A DNA stretch of 64,000 bases from Mytilus californianus (lineage: Eukaryota; Mollusca; Bivalvia; Mytilida; Mytilidae), in NCBI RefSeq assembly GCF_021869535.1, contig NW_026262734.1, forward strand, positions 105,125,088-105,189,087, given 5' to 3'. The notes beneath the pieces are model-generated. The model saw only the letters and a program-made list of their open reading frames with translations. It was not told where the DNA came from and searched no databases. Below are positions 44,171-56,735 of this stretch, one piece after another (the first letter of the stretch is position 1; every line of letters begins with the position of its first letter). The position numbers and the translations under genes were made by a program.

Positions 44171-46640
44171 AATTTTACAGTTTTGGGTTATGTATTATCT
44201 AAAATATTATTATCATGATTATAGAAAGAGAGAAAGTGTAAATGACTTTCAATCAATTAAAAATTTTCAATGTTAAGTTTTATGATAAAGTTAGTTTGAT
44301 AGGAACTAATTACAATGGACAATATCTTCTTTAAAGTTGCATTGCTGTTTGTCAATCATATCGAGGCCCTATCCACTAGTTGGTTCAGCAACTTTCATTT
44401 AATTAGCAATGTTGTTATCCATGAGATTGTCTTTTTCTGAATTTTATGCTGACAGGTGAGAAATATCTCTGCGTCAACAGTTTATTCTTATGGTAATGTT
44501 TTTTTTAACTCCATACATAGTCATTGTATATACTCTACTTTAAACATGCTGAATTTCTTTTCATTTTAAGAACACAGAAATCAAAGATAACATCCTACCA
44601 AATAGCATATTAGCCAGTTGGCAACAATACTTACATTAGCAGTTTAATATAGAAGTGAATTATTTATTTCAAATCCCCTTTTGATCCCTATACTTCTTTA
44701 CACTGTTTAGTCATAAAATGGTCCAGTGGTAAATATTTCATGTATGTTCAGGACGAGAACAAATTAGCAATAAATACAACGGAGAGGATATGTAATAGTG
44801 GCTCTCTTTGATGAAGGTCAGGGAAATTAGGACAGGAAACAAGGGTACAAATGTATATTGTATACCGAACCGAAATTTTGCATTGCAACAGGCCACCACA
44901 GGACCCTCAAAGAGTTGTTGCAAGGTTTCCAGTATTACCCTGGTAAAGTGTTCCAAATATATTGTGTACACTACACGAGATGTTGGACATAAACTGCAAT
45001 GTTATTTTGGGAACTCATGCTGGGGTCAGTCTGATAATTACATTTTCTTCTCATTTTCTTCAAACGAACAAAAAGCACTTTCCCGCAAAGGGAAGGTAAT
45101 AATTTTTCCTCTTGCATAAACGTAAGGTCCTCCATTGATTATAAACGAATTGTGAATAGAACAACAGCACAAATGATTCCCCTCCCCCTTCCTCAAATAT
45201 AAAAACTTGAGAAATTCTACCTGGCATCAATAGGAAGTAAAGATGCAGAAAAGGGGGAACCCATTTGTTCTAGTTTTGGAATTTAGAAAATAAACGACAT
45301 ATTTAAGGAGCATGTATAGCAGTTGGTGAACATAAATATAAAAACACAAAAGGAACATTTTTACAATGAATGCAAAGTTGAATTTTAAAATGATCTGAAA
45401 AGTTTTAAAAAAAAAAACGGTATAGAAAGAATAAGTGGTTCTTGTAGTAATTTGAATTTAGGAAATAATCAAGTTGAAAACATTATTCACAAACAAAAGA
45501 TTGTCTTATGCAATGATTAAACGGTATAACCACAATCAATTAGTAAAAAAATAATTTTCGTGTGTATTTTTGTCTAGACGTCATCTAATTAACCATAGAG
45601 GTGACCTCCGAAGACTGCCGACGGTTATATAACCCAATATAAACATAAATATAAATAGATGGCAACCACATGCAATTGGATTTTTCACTGTCTGTTCATG
45701 TGATTTCATATTGTAGATTTAAAAAGTATGTTTAAAAAGCTGGCTATGCATTATGGGCTTTGAACATTGTTGAAGTCCGTACTGTGACCTATTGTTGTTT
45801 ATTTCTGTGTCATTTGGTCTGTTGTAGAGAGCTGTCTCATTGGAATTCATACCACATTTTTTTTATTTTATATTATTATTGTTTTTACCTCTATAAGAAT
45901 GATTTTTTGTAGATCAAATCAGTCAACCAAATGGTGCATCCTTGTTTCACTTTCAATGTTGACATTCTTTTCTTTTTGATTGCTGAATACATGTGTAACA
46001 TATGTCCAGCTAAGGGGTTAAATTGAAGGTCACATGAATACAGATTCAATGAGGTCGAATTATTCACTTGCAAGTTAATAATTCATCAGCGATGTTTATA
46101 ACATATTTTGACAAAATTAATCCAAATTGGCTGTTAAAAGTTAATTATTGTTTCACTATTACACTTTTACTAATGATTGAACAAAAAAAAAATCATATGT
46201 TAATTTTTGTTTATATCTCGTAGCTAATGCCCTTTTAATAAAACCAACAAGATATTATTAATTTGCAATTTTTACTTTTAATGCACATTTACCAATATCA
46301 ATTATTTTATATACATGATTGGGGACTGGGTTTTTAAGCTAACAGATACCTTGGTAGCTGTTACACCCAAATTATGTCCTGATACTCTTGGCATACACCG
46401 AATAATTGTAATTGCAGTTATGTGTATTAAACCAGTGATAAATTTGTTTGATAGTAAATGAATAATTGATGAAAAAATTTGCTCCCTCACAAACATTCCT
46501 TATGTCTGTAACCTGTACATAAGGAATTTTAGTTGTTTGCTGTCTGCCGTATTTGTTTTTTTTTTTTTTTTATTGTTTATAAATAGCATGAATCAGAATG
46601 TTGATTTTCTATTGAATTATTTCACTTTGTCATAAAGGGG
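44171..46640. other. Mixed non-coding DNA
   Basis: The 44740-44990 segment shares CAAAGAGTTGTTGCAAGG and neighbouring text with 21640-21680. 45770-45860 is a reversed fragment of family U (complement of AAATGTGGTATGAATTCCAA and TAGGTCACAGTACGGA). A T-run lies at 46558-46572. Nothing else was recognised. Confidence 0.5.
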
Positions 46641-47810
46641 TCTCGTATAGATTATTTGTACCACATCACCTTTTTTGTCACTGTTTAGGAATTAGGGGCC
46701 AAAATGTTTTGTATAAATTGCTTATTTCTTTACCAAATTCAATGGGGTTTAATTCAAAGTCTTCAATTTTTGGGGTTCTGTAATATGGTGAATCTCACTG
46801 TGTATTTAAATATTGGATTTCGGGCCTGTTTTAAATTGGTCCAAAGTGTTCAAAATTAAGCTTGCTTGATTTCATCAAAAGTTTAATTTTTGGGGTTCTT
46901 TGATATGCCGATTCTAACCATGTATTTAGATTTTTAATTTTGGCCTGATTTTCAAATTGGTCCACATTAAGGTCCTAGTGGTCATAAATTAGACTTTGTT
47001 CCATTTTAACTAAAATTGATTCTTGAGATCCTTTGATATGATGAATCTTAACATGTACTTTGATTTGTGATTTTGGTCCAAGTTTTCAAGTTGGTCCAAT
47101 TTGGGGTCCAAAATTAAACATTGTTTGTTTTCTTCAAAAATTTAATATATTGGGTTCTTTGATATATGCAGAATGTAAACGTCACTTGTATTTAGATGCT
47201 GAATCTAAATGTCATTCGTATTTAGATTTTGGATATTGGACCATAATAGGTAATGTCCAATTTCTATGTCATTAGACCATATTCATTTTGTGTCAGAAAC
47301 ATTTGCTGTGTCAAATATTGAATCACAATCCAAATTCAGAGTCCATGCGTCTGTCTGTCTGGTCTTGTTTAAGCGCTTTCACTTGTTCAATTCTTGCCAG
47401 ATTTTTTATGAAACTTATATCATTGGTTTTTATCAGCAATGTCTTGGACGAGTTCGAAAATCAGTGCCGATCAATTTTTTTTAAAAGAGTTATGCCCCTT
47501 GGAAACATTAATTATATGGAAAATTGCATCATTAGCACTCTCATTTGTACAATTCTTGCCAGATTTTTATGAAACTTATATCATAGGTTCATATTAGCAA
47601 TGTCTTGGTTGAGTTTGAAAATCAGTGCTGATCATTTTTTTTTAAAGAGTTATGCCCCTTGGAAACATCAATTATAGGTAAAATTGCTTTGTTAGTGCTC
47701 TCAGTTGTATAATTTTTGCCAGATTTTTTTATGAAACATACATCATTAGTTAATATTAGCAATGTTTTGGATGAGTTCGAAAATCAGTACATATCAATTT
47801 TTTGGAACGT
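46641..47810 (+). repeat. Family-G field followed by about 190-bp units
   Basis: GGGTTCTTTGATATGC and TTGGTCCA units (46690-47200) are followed by three units of AGAGTTATGCCCCTTGGAAAC, TTCTTGCCAGATTTTTATGAAAC and ATCAGTGC(C/T)GATCA at about 47390, 47560 and 47710. The short frames at 47266-47572 are products of these units. The same unit recurs at 53230-53830, 54110-54290 and, partly, 56735-56880. Confidence 0.75.
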
Positions 47811-48500
47811 TTGCTATATAGCTTGCTATAGCAATATACTTTCCTAAGGCATCTGCCTCAAACGGGAAGTAGGACAGACTAACTTACTTCCAGGGTTCTA
47901 CTCCTAGATAATGTAGTACTAGTGTTTGAATACTAATTCTAGGAAGATGCTTTTGAAATTTTGAGTTATTACTTTTCTTATAAGCTTACAGCTTGAATAA
48001 AAATGGACTGAATGTTCACTGACAATTCAAATGAATTCAACTTCATTTTGAAAATGGGTATCACAAACATACTTCGCGGATCTGCCCTGCGCGGAAGATA
48101 AAATCAATACAAATCTACATGGGACAGCAGTTTCTACGTTTAATTCATAGAAAATTTAGAGAGCCTGATATCTATTTCGAGGTGGGTGTTGTTTTTTTTT
48201 CCATTTATTCATGAAATAAAAGTATTCTTATTGTTAAGAAGATTGTAATCTTTTCAATTTTTACTTTTGTAAATGGTATTAGGTTTGACCTCTATAAATT
48301 ATGCATACCTCGAACTGTCAGTCATTTTGTATGTTTATGTTACCTGTATGCTTTCCTACGGGTTTCCCCAGATTTGCGTGAGATCCATACACATGTGAAC
48401 CTCCCAACGGGAGTACAATAATCCCGGCTTCTGGTTGAAGAGAAAAAAATCCTGTGTATAAAATATTTCATGAATGAACATTTTCCGGCGTCATTTTTTA
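47811..48500. other. Non-coding intron DNA
   Basis: No exon or recognised repeat. The minus-strand frame 48340-48570 runs into the LINE tail and has no domain. Confidence 0.4.
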
Positions 48501-48505
48501 GTACG

Positions 48506-50157
48506 ATAGATAAGATAAGATGAGATAATTTTATTAGCCAATCATGGTGCCCAAAATTTAAGCTATACAATCAATTGAATTACAAAATAAAGTACACTAA
48601 ATGATTAGAATATTCAGAATGATTAAAGTACATTTAAACAAAAAAAAAAACATGAATACACATTTAAACAAAGTAACATAATTATAAACCATGTTATTGA
48701 AAAAACATTAAGTTATTTTGGAAGCCACTGTGACCTGGAGAAATTACATTTCTTAATCAGTGTATAGTCCTAGGCCTATGGGAGACAACTCCAAATCGAT
48801 TTTATTATATTTTGTTTTCTTCTATTTTTCAAACTACTTTTATATTTTCTAAGAGTTTCTTTTGTTCTTCAAAAAGGGAGTGCAATAATTTAGATAAGTT
48901 TGAAGTAACAAACAAATCTTCAGACGAAAGAATCCAAACAAATTTCATTTCATCAGATAACTTTGAAAAATTTTCGAATTTAGAATTTAAATTAGACAGA
49001 TGTTGAGATCTAGTATCTTTTAGAACAGGACATTTTCTTTTAAAATGTAGTTCATCTTCAACTTAATTCTTACATAGCTTACACTTTCTGTCTTCAGCTT
49101 TTATACCAATATACCTCCCTCTTTCAATTTCAAGGTCATGACAGCTAGTTCTAAATCTTGTAATTATTTGCCTGTCTTTTTTTGAATTTATTGTTAAATA
49201 TGGTTCAAACATAAAAATATTTGTAAATTTTCTGTAAGTTCTTAATTTATTGCCAGACTGTAAATTGGTACACTTCCCAGAATGGCTTTCTAAACTAGCT
49301 ACCAAAATTTCTTTAAATATTATTGTTACAGAACTTTTTACTTTTTTTAATATATGGTTTTGTTTAAAGTTAGACTGATTTACAAATAGATAGTCTAAAC
49401 CTAGGAATTTAAATATATGTTTAATGTTTCCTATCCAAGATTCTTGGTTAGGTTTGTTCATAGAATGGGATAGATTTATGGCCTCCCATAGGATATATTT
49501 GAAGGTTCAATATCTTTCATAAGATGAATCCAATATTTTATCATATTGATAGTTACCTAATAAAGTGTAGGGAATTAACCTTAGAGTTCCCCTCTACATG
49601 CCATATTTGATGTTTTTATATTAACTCCAAGTGAAAATTTACAAAACTTGGTATGAATTTTCTCTAGAACAAGATAATCAGTTTCTTTTAATATCAAATT
49701 GACCAAATGTTTTTGTTTCTTATGTGGTATATAACCCCAGATTTCAGATCCATACAACAAGATGGGTCGGATTGTATGGTTATAAATATGTAATAAAGTA
49801 CTAGGTTTTGGGCTTTCCACTGAAAAGGTCTTCCTTGATTTGAAATAAGCTTTCATTCCTTTATTATAAAGTTCTTTCTTTGCTATTTGGAAGCTCCTAG
49901 ATGCAGAAAAATTTATTCCTAAGTATGTGTAGTTCTGTACACATTCTAAAATCTGGTTTCCTAAGGATATTTTAATATTTTTATGTCACCCTGATTTGTT
50001 AAATACAAGAATCTTGGTCTTTTTGATGTTAACTGTCATTTTACAATCAACTGTAAATTCAAATAAATTATTAACCCAAAGTTGAAGTCCTTGCTCTGAT
50101 GATGATAAAAGAACTACATCATTGGCATACATTAAAATATTTACAAATCTTATTAAA
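48506..50157 (-). mobile_element. 5'-truncated LINE, RT C-terminal half, dead
   Basis: Read on the minus strand from 50157: LIRFVNILMYANDVVLLSS, where the RT catalytic F/YxDD appears as YAND (second Asp kept, first changed to Asn); then QLWVNNLF, a conserved K-T-K-I-L-V-F block, then YTYLGINFSASRSF and the thumb-like segment HTIRPILLYGSEIWG (49581-49856). It continues in a shifted frame with LRTYRKF, QIITRFRTSCHDLEIERGRY and CKLCKN, a stop at about 49062, and a further homologous C-terminal stretch to about 48835. The 3' tail is (AGATA/AGATAA)n at 48506-48528 on the plus strand. The copy is 5' truncated, frameshifted and stop-containing, and its RT site is altered. Confidence 0.82.
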
Positions 50158-50837
50158 GACGTAAACGCCCGTGTGTATCGAAAGTATCTGGTATTACTGA
50201 CATTGATTACGCAACATGTTTACATTTTGACCGGGTAATTAACAAGTGATAATAGTTTGATTGAACAATAAACATGTGACAGGATATTAAATACTCCATA
50301 ATCATATTGCTTCTGTGTATGTCACACGTCAAGGACGAGTAAAGGTAAATACCGGCTTTGATAGAAAAGTGCATTGTTTTTGTCAAAACATCGATCGGAA
50401 GGTTTTGATGCCAAAAAACATTTATAAACTTTCAATTCAGCAAAGAAATTCTAGCTATTTCACATTTTAATGCGGATACAAGGACCTTCAGCCCGCTCAA
50501 GTGGATCCAAACTGACTGCAGAAAAACATTGACTCAACGATAGTTCACAGCCTCCTAAGTGTTAAGATTAACAACTACACAAACTGTTACAAGGATAAGG
50601 ATTACTTTAGTACAGAGTCAAGTGTATTAAAAGCAGCCAAGTCAGCTTCTACTTCTTAGAATAACCCAGTGTGCCAGGTCAAGTTCTGTAGAACTTATTA
50701 AAAAACATTTGTCCATGTAATATAGACAGTGCTTTACCTTATATATTTTAAAGTGTTTAAAACAATGAGTCTTAAGTTTTCTAGCAAAATGACTTTCTTA
50801 ATGCTTAAAAACCATGCATAACTTTGGTTATTATAAA
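50158..50837. other. Non-coding intron DNA, no exon recognised
   Basis: The sequence changes abruptly at the LINE boundary. Short GC-richer patches show no open frame with motifs. Confidence 0.4.
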
Positions 50838-52110
50838 AAAGAAGATGTGGTATGATTGCCAATGAGACAACTCTCCACAAGAGACCAAATGACACAGAAA
50901 TTAACAACTATTGTTTGTTTGTTTATTTATCACGTTATAAATATGTATAGCAAATATCTATGCCTATGACATTGCATACAAATACAACAGTTGGAGGCAT
51001 GAATAAAACACTATACTTAAATTTTCTCTAAGTACATGAAGTAATAAAAAAAAGGTTAAATCATAGAAATGATTATGATAGTTGACTTTATCCAATTTGT
51101 GGCCGCTTCATAAAGTTTGTGCTTTAAACTTTGGGTTATCAAACTCAGTAGGTAGTTGCATCATGGTCTTTGGACATGTCATATCCCAAAATCTGACCAC
51201 TTTGACCTTTACTTTGTCCTTTGATACCTATGATAGTAAAACCTTGTACAATTCGTGTCTGGGTCATACCTTTTGTACCTTAAAATTTTGGTTAACCTAG
51301 CGAGTAACTGCATGGTATGCAGTTTAAATGTTGCATTTGGGCTTGGGGTGCATCATATATCATTCTGACCTTTCTCATTTGACCCCTATGATAGTTAAAC
51401 AGTGTATGGTTTGTGTTTGATGCATACGTTTTGAACTGTAGCACTTTAATTGACAAAACTTTGTACGCAGAAGCATCATACTGACCTTGACATTCAATAT
51501 CAAAATTTACACTTATGAACCTCACACTTTGTTCCTGTGTCAGTATGATTCTTTGAAATTGACCTATAATTATCAATGTGTCATCTCAACACAGAGGCAA
51601 TGATTACATCAAATGAATGGCTGAAAACCAAAAATCTCAAAATTTCATTGCCTCAATGCTGAATTTCACAGCAGCAACTAAAATGTATTACATGGTTATA
51701 AGTACCTCTATGAATCTAGTGTATATATTAACTTTTTATTCCTGTCTACATATTGTCATTGTTGGTTAAAGCCTTTCATATAAAATCACTTTCATTACAG
51801 TTGTATTGATTTAAGTTTGCTGTCTTTAATATTTAAAATAGGGGATGTGGTATTTTTTGCGAATGAACCAGCTATCAAAAGAGTTCAAAGGAGGAAGATA
51901 TATAAACAATTATAGGTCACTATATGGTCGTCAACAATCAGAAAAACTCTTAACATATAGTAAGCTATAAAAGGCCCTGATATGAAAAATGTGGAACAAT
52001 TCAAACAAGAAAACTAACACCTTAATTAGTAACAATACAATTTACTAAAAACAAATATTAAGGACCTGAATCAATAAAAAATACTAAAATCACAGGCCCT
52101 TGACATGGGA
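50838..52110 (+). repeat. Family-U fragments flanking a degenerate about 190-bp tandem repeat
   Basis: AAGAAGATGTGGTATGATTG at 50838 starts a short family-U piece. 51100-51500 has repeated blocks of TTGCAT(C/T), CATCATATCA-type, TGACCTTT and CCTATGATAGT(A/T)AAAC. 51838-52100 is another diverged family-U piece with GATGTGGTATTTTTTGCGAA and CTATAAAAGGCCCTGATATGA. Confidence 0.65.
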
Positions 52111-52228
52111 TGGGCACATAAAGAAATTAACAGAGTTAATAGAAAATATCAAAATTTTACATGACAAAAATATGAAAAAAGTGATTTTTATACACCCGTT
52201 TACGGGACGTATTATGGTATACTGTTGA

Positions 52229-52276
52229 CCGTCTGTCCGTCCGTCCGTCCGTCCGTCCGTCCGTCCGTCCGTCCGT
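52229..52276 (+). repeat. (CCGT)n microsatellite
   Basis: About eleven uninterrupted GTCC/CCGT tetranucleotides. It is the leader of the following tandem repeat. Confidence 0.95.
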
Positions 52277-52910
52277 CGTCAACATGTCGGACATTAACTC
52301 AAAAAAGCTTTAACCAATATGCACGAAACTTTCGTGAATTGTTTATATCTATTGACGTGAGCTCCCTTTCATTTCTTATAAATTTCAGATTTACCGTTTC
52401 CGAGTTTTGGGGTTTTATTTATTAAAAAAGGGGGGATTTCCCAGTTTTCCGACAATAACTCAAGAATGCTTTCACCAACTTGCAAGAAATTTTGGTGAAT
52501 TGTTTATATCTATTGACATGAGCTCCCTTTTGGATTTTTATAAATTTTAGATTTAACGTTTCCGAGTTACAGGGTTTTATTCATAAAAAAGGGGGATTTT
52601 CCAGTTTTCCGACAATAACTAAAAAATGCTTTCAGCAGTTCTCATGAAACTTTGGTGAATTGTTTGTATCTGTTAATGTAAGCTCCCTTTAGAATTTTAT
52701 AAATTTTACATTTTACATTTCTGAGTTATGGGGTTTTATTCATTAAAAAAGGGGGCATTTTCCATTTTTTGGACAATAACTCAAAAATACTTTCAGCAGT
52801 TCTCACGAAACTTTAGTGAATTATTTATAGCTATTGATGTAATCTCCCTATTGACTTTCATAAATTTCAAATATCACATTGAGAAGAAATTGAATTTTAT
52901 TTGTTTATAG
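52277..52910 (+). repeat. About 160-bp tandem repeat, four units
   Basis: Units start near GACA(A/T)TAACTCAA: 52290, 52451, 52611 and 52772 (spacings 161, 160 and 161). Shared blocks are TTGGTGAATTGTTTATATCT, GAGCTCCCTTT and GAGTTA(T/C)(A/G)GGGTTTTATTCAT. Short frames within are repeat products. Confidence 0.9.
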
Positions 52911-54307
52911 TCTGACAACAGATTTACTAAGTATTGCGCAACAGCACAGTGTACTGCACAATATCAAGAAATCTTTAATTGAATATAAATTCAATTCATA
53001 TAACCAATTTATTCAGAAACCTATAATATGTCAAATATTTAATTACAATCCAAATTCAGACCTGTATGAATATTGTGTCCATTTTTGCCCCAACTGTTCA
53101 TGGTTGGACCTCTGCGGGCGTATCCAACTGCGCTCTGCGAAGCAGTTTATTGATAATTGCTGATGAAACAATGATTTAGTAAACAAACATCAAAGCTGTG
53201 ATTAAATACATAGTACAAAACCAGTGCCGATCATTTCTTTTTAAAAGAGTTATGCCCCTTGTAAACATTAATTATATGGAAAATTGCATTGTTAGCGCTC
53301 TCTGAGTTGTATATTTCTTGCCAGATTTTTTTATGAAACTTATATCATAAGTTAATATAAGCAATGTTTTGGATGAGTTCGAAAATCAGTGCATATCAAT
53401 TATTTGGAAAGTTTGCTATAGCTTGCTCATGTGTACAATTCTTGCCAGATTTTTATGAAACTTAAATTATAGGTTTATATCAGCAATGTCTTTAATGAGT
53501 TCGAAAACCAGTGCCTATCAATTCTTTTTAAAAGAGTTATGCTCATGGAAACACTATTAATTTGGAAAATTGCACCGTTAGCACTTTCATGTGTACAATT
53601 CTTGCCAGATTTTTATGAAACTTAAATCATAGGTTTATATTGGCAATGCCTTTAATGAGTTCGAAAATCAGTGCCGATCATTTCTTTTTAAAAGAGTGAT
53701 GCCCCTTGCAAACATTAATTATATGGAAAATTGCATTGTTAGTGCTCTCATGTGTACAGTTCTTGCCAGAATTTTATCAAACTTGTATCATAGGTTTATA
53801 TCAGCAACGTCTTAAACGAGTTCGAAAATCAAACTTTGTTTGAATTCATGTTATTTTAAATGGTGAATCTAAACATGGAATTAGATTTTGAATATTGGAC
53901 CATTAAGTAGATAAGTTGTCCCATTTCAAATTTTTAAGTTATCTCAGACCACATTTATTCTGTGTCAGAAATCTATAATGTGTCAAATATTTAATCGCTA
54001 TCCAAATTCAGAACTGTATCAAACTTGAATACTGTGTCCATACTTGCCCCAACTGTTCAGAGTTTGACCTCTGTGGTCGTATCCTCCTGCTTCAGGCGTA
54101 GCACATTTTTTCAAAAGAGTTATACCCCTTGGAAACATTATTTATATGGAAAATTGCATTGCTAGCTCTCATGTGTACAATTTTTGCCAGAATTATATAA
54201 AAATTATATCATAGTTTTATATATCAGCGATATCTTTACGAGTTCGAAAATCAGTGCTGATCAATTATTTTTAAAAGAGTTATGCTCCTTTGAAACATTG
54301 ATTGTAT
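52911..54307 (+). repeat. Dispersed repeat field of about 190-bp units
   Basis: Units with AAAGAGTTATGCCCCTTG(G/T)AAAC, TTCTTGCCAGATTTTTATGAAA and GAGTTCGAAAATCAGTGCC recur five or six times. Between them lie family-G closing blocks (AATCCAAATTCAGA, TTGCCCCAACTGTTCA, ACCTCTG(C/T)GG). Confidence 0.75.
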
Positions 54308-54705
54308 GAACAAGTTGCTTTTTAAAAAAAAAAAGACAATACGTGAACCTTAGAACTTTTTTATTCTTATTATTAATTCAACTGAATAAGAAATTATATA
54401 TCAGTGTTATCTTGGCCATGTGTGTGGAGGATAATATTTTCTTGGCATGTTGAGAGAAGTGTTAAATATAAAGCAAGGAGAGAAAAAAAAGATTCCCAGA
54501 CGTATAATTTCTTAAAGAATAATAATAATTCAAAACATGGAGGACACATGTACCTTCTTCCAAAAATTCATAAAATTAATCTAGAAATAAGTAATGAGGC
54601 ATTGCGAACTGGTCAGCTAGCAGGACACATTAATGTTCGTTACCGACCAATCATCAATAAGTGTAACTCTCCCGCGAGAGATATACTTACTTGATTTAAT
54701 TATAG

Positions 54706-55280
54706 ATATAAAAAAGAAGATGTGGTATGATTGCTAATGAGACGACTCTCCACAATAGACCAAATGACACAGAAATTAATAACTATAGGTTACCGTACGG
54801 CCTTCAACAATGAGCAAAGCCCATACCGCATAGTCAGCAATAAAAGGCCCCGAAATGACAAATGTAAAACAATTCAAACGAGAAAACTAACGGCATAATT
54901 TATGTACAAAAAATGGACGAAAAACAAATATGTAACACATCAACAAACGACAACCACTGAATTACAGGCTCCTGACTTGGGACAGGCACATACATACAGA
55001 ATGTGGCGGGGTTAAACATATAAGCGGGATCCCAACCCTCCCCCTAACCTGGGACAGTGGTGTAACAGTACAAAATGAGAACGAACTATAAAAATCAGTT
55101 GAAAAAAGCTTAACTCATCAGATGGATACAAACAGAAATACTACACAGAGTGGACGTGGCCGGGTACTTGTATATCCCAACAACAAATAGACACTAAGTA
55201 CAGATCCGAGAGTACTCGCAGTTACTGACAGCTAGTTCAAAGCCACTATAACAACTAATTAAAAATATCATGCATCTAAG
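54706..55280 (+). repeat. Family-U repeat inserted into the Penelope-like copy
   Basis: The longest family-U member in the window: AAGAAGATGTGGTATGATTG, GGCCTTCAACAATGAGC, CTCCTGACTTGGGACAGGCA, GTGGCGGGGTTAAAC and GAGTGGACGTGGCCGGGTAC. Copy 1 of the Penelope-like element has continuous homologous sequence across the same point, which shows this is an insertion. Confidence 0.82.
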
Positions 55281-55845
55281 ACTAAATTATCAATTAGTAC
55301 ACATCCAACATCCAATTATTGAAGAGGCATAACTTTTACATTCAAGATACAAAAAAATTTCATTAATAAAATAGAGTCACACGAGGTAAAAAAGTATGCA
55401 TTCTTATTGCCTATGATGTACGTCAATGTACACAAATATGATCATTGATAATTTAGAAGAAACTGTTATCAATGCATTAGAATTTATTGACACACAGGAG
55501 AATAGACTTTAAAGATTCACAACAAAATAGATTTAACTGCATTTGTTAAATTAATTTTTAGAAACAATGAATTTGAGTTAATGGACTGTTATACAAACAC
55601 ATTATAGGAGCGCCCATTGTCACCAACATGCACAGATCTGCATATGTCTGCCCTATTCATAAAAATCTTAGATAAGTTCCAATGGAGAGAAAACATCAAA
55701 TTACACTGTCAATAGGGATGACGGTTTTATGGTCTTCACAGGCAAATTAGAGCAAGGTGAAGATTTCTTTAACCTTGCAAACGAAATTGACCATCTACTT
55801 AAGTTCTGATATGAGGTGTCGACATCTAGTATGGCCTATTTAGAG

Positions 55846-56510
55846 GGTGGTAAAGGGTTATTTTTGTGCAACGTTTTTGGCCTTTTTATTTCACGTGTTT
55901 CCGTGTTTCGACGTTTTATTTCTCGTTTTCTCATGTTTGGTTCGATGTGCGTGCTTCGTGTTTTGCAATAATTATTTTCCGTGTTTCGTGTTGGTACTCT
56001 TATTTTCTCGTGCTTGTCCCGCATTTGATTAAAAAGTAAACCGGGTCTAATTCAAAGTCAGCCCAAATATTGTTTTAAATTATAAACTAATTAACTGGTC
56101 CCAAGATATTTATTAATAGCCTATTGTATTATATAATAAATCGGATTCAACTAACGGACGCTAAAAGGTGACCACGTGCAGGGTCGCCATGTCCATTTAC
56201 AATGACTGCATGATCCCCAAGAACGGATGAGTAATAACGTTTGGTACTTTTTTCCTTAATATTTACGATTTTATTCCTTGGCTTCGTTTTTCCAGAGTTT
56301 TTTTTCCGTGCAACATTTTTGCGATTTGTTATTTCACGTGTTTCCGTGTTCAGACCCTCCCTTTTACCAGATGTTTGATACCATGGGTCGTTATAATTAA
56401 ATCTTGACCATTTAACTTTCACTTGTTTATCAAACGGTACAACTGTCAACTTTGCTCAAGTCAGTGAACCCTTGCAATGCATAAAATGTAACTTTACAAT
56501 AAATATACAT
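55846..56510. repeat. Insertion with paired ATTTCACGTGTTTCCGTGTT blocks
   Basis: The block GTGCAACGTTTTTGGCC then ATTTCACGTGTTTCCGTGTT at 55867-55911 recurs as GTGCAACATTTTTGCGA then the same ATTTCACGTGTTTCCGTGTT at 56308-56350, direct repeats about 440 bp apart. CGTGTTTCGTGTT words fill 55960-55995. No coding frame is credible. Confidence 0.6.
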
Positions 56511-56735
56511 GTTTGAACAGGATCTATAGATTGTTTATTATATATCAGATAAGTGAATTAGCGATCTTCGAAAATTCTTTATTGCCAAGTTTTAAATCAT
56601 CTTAGATACACAGTATGGAGGTGCTCTTAATTGCAGGAAGGTAATACAGATAAGATGAATAGGTGTTCCGAATGAACAATAATTTAGCTTCCGAATATTC
56701 CTCCACAGACTTTATTTCTAACTAATAAATATGCA

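Larger units (their letters stand above)
54310..56735 (+). mobile_element. Penelope-like retroelement relic, copy 2, interrupted by two insertions
   Basis: The 5' part (54310-54486) and 3' part (56540-56730) match copy 1 at 3.9-5.9 kb. The RT fragment at 54530-54694 reads MYLLPKIHKINLEI and VRYRPIINKCNSPARDIL, matching the LPKIHK and RPI blocks of Penelope/Neptune-type RTs. After a family-U insertion (54706-55280) it resumes with AFVKLIFRNNEFEL, GAPIVTNM-like and DDGFMVFTGKLEQGEDF sequence (about 55525-55810). Stops and frameshifts occur throughout. A second insertion occupies about 55846-56510. RT direction here is plus, opposite to copy 1. Confidence 0.68.
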
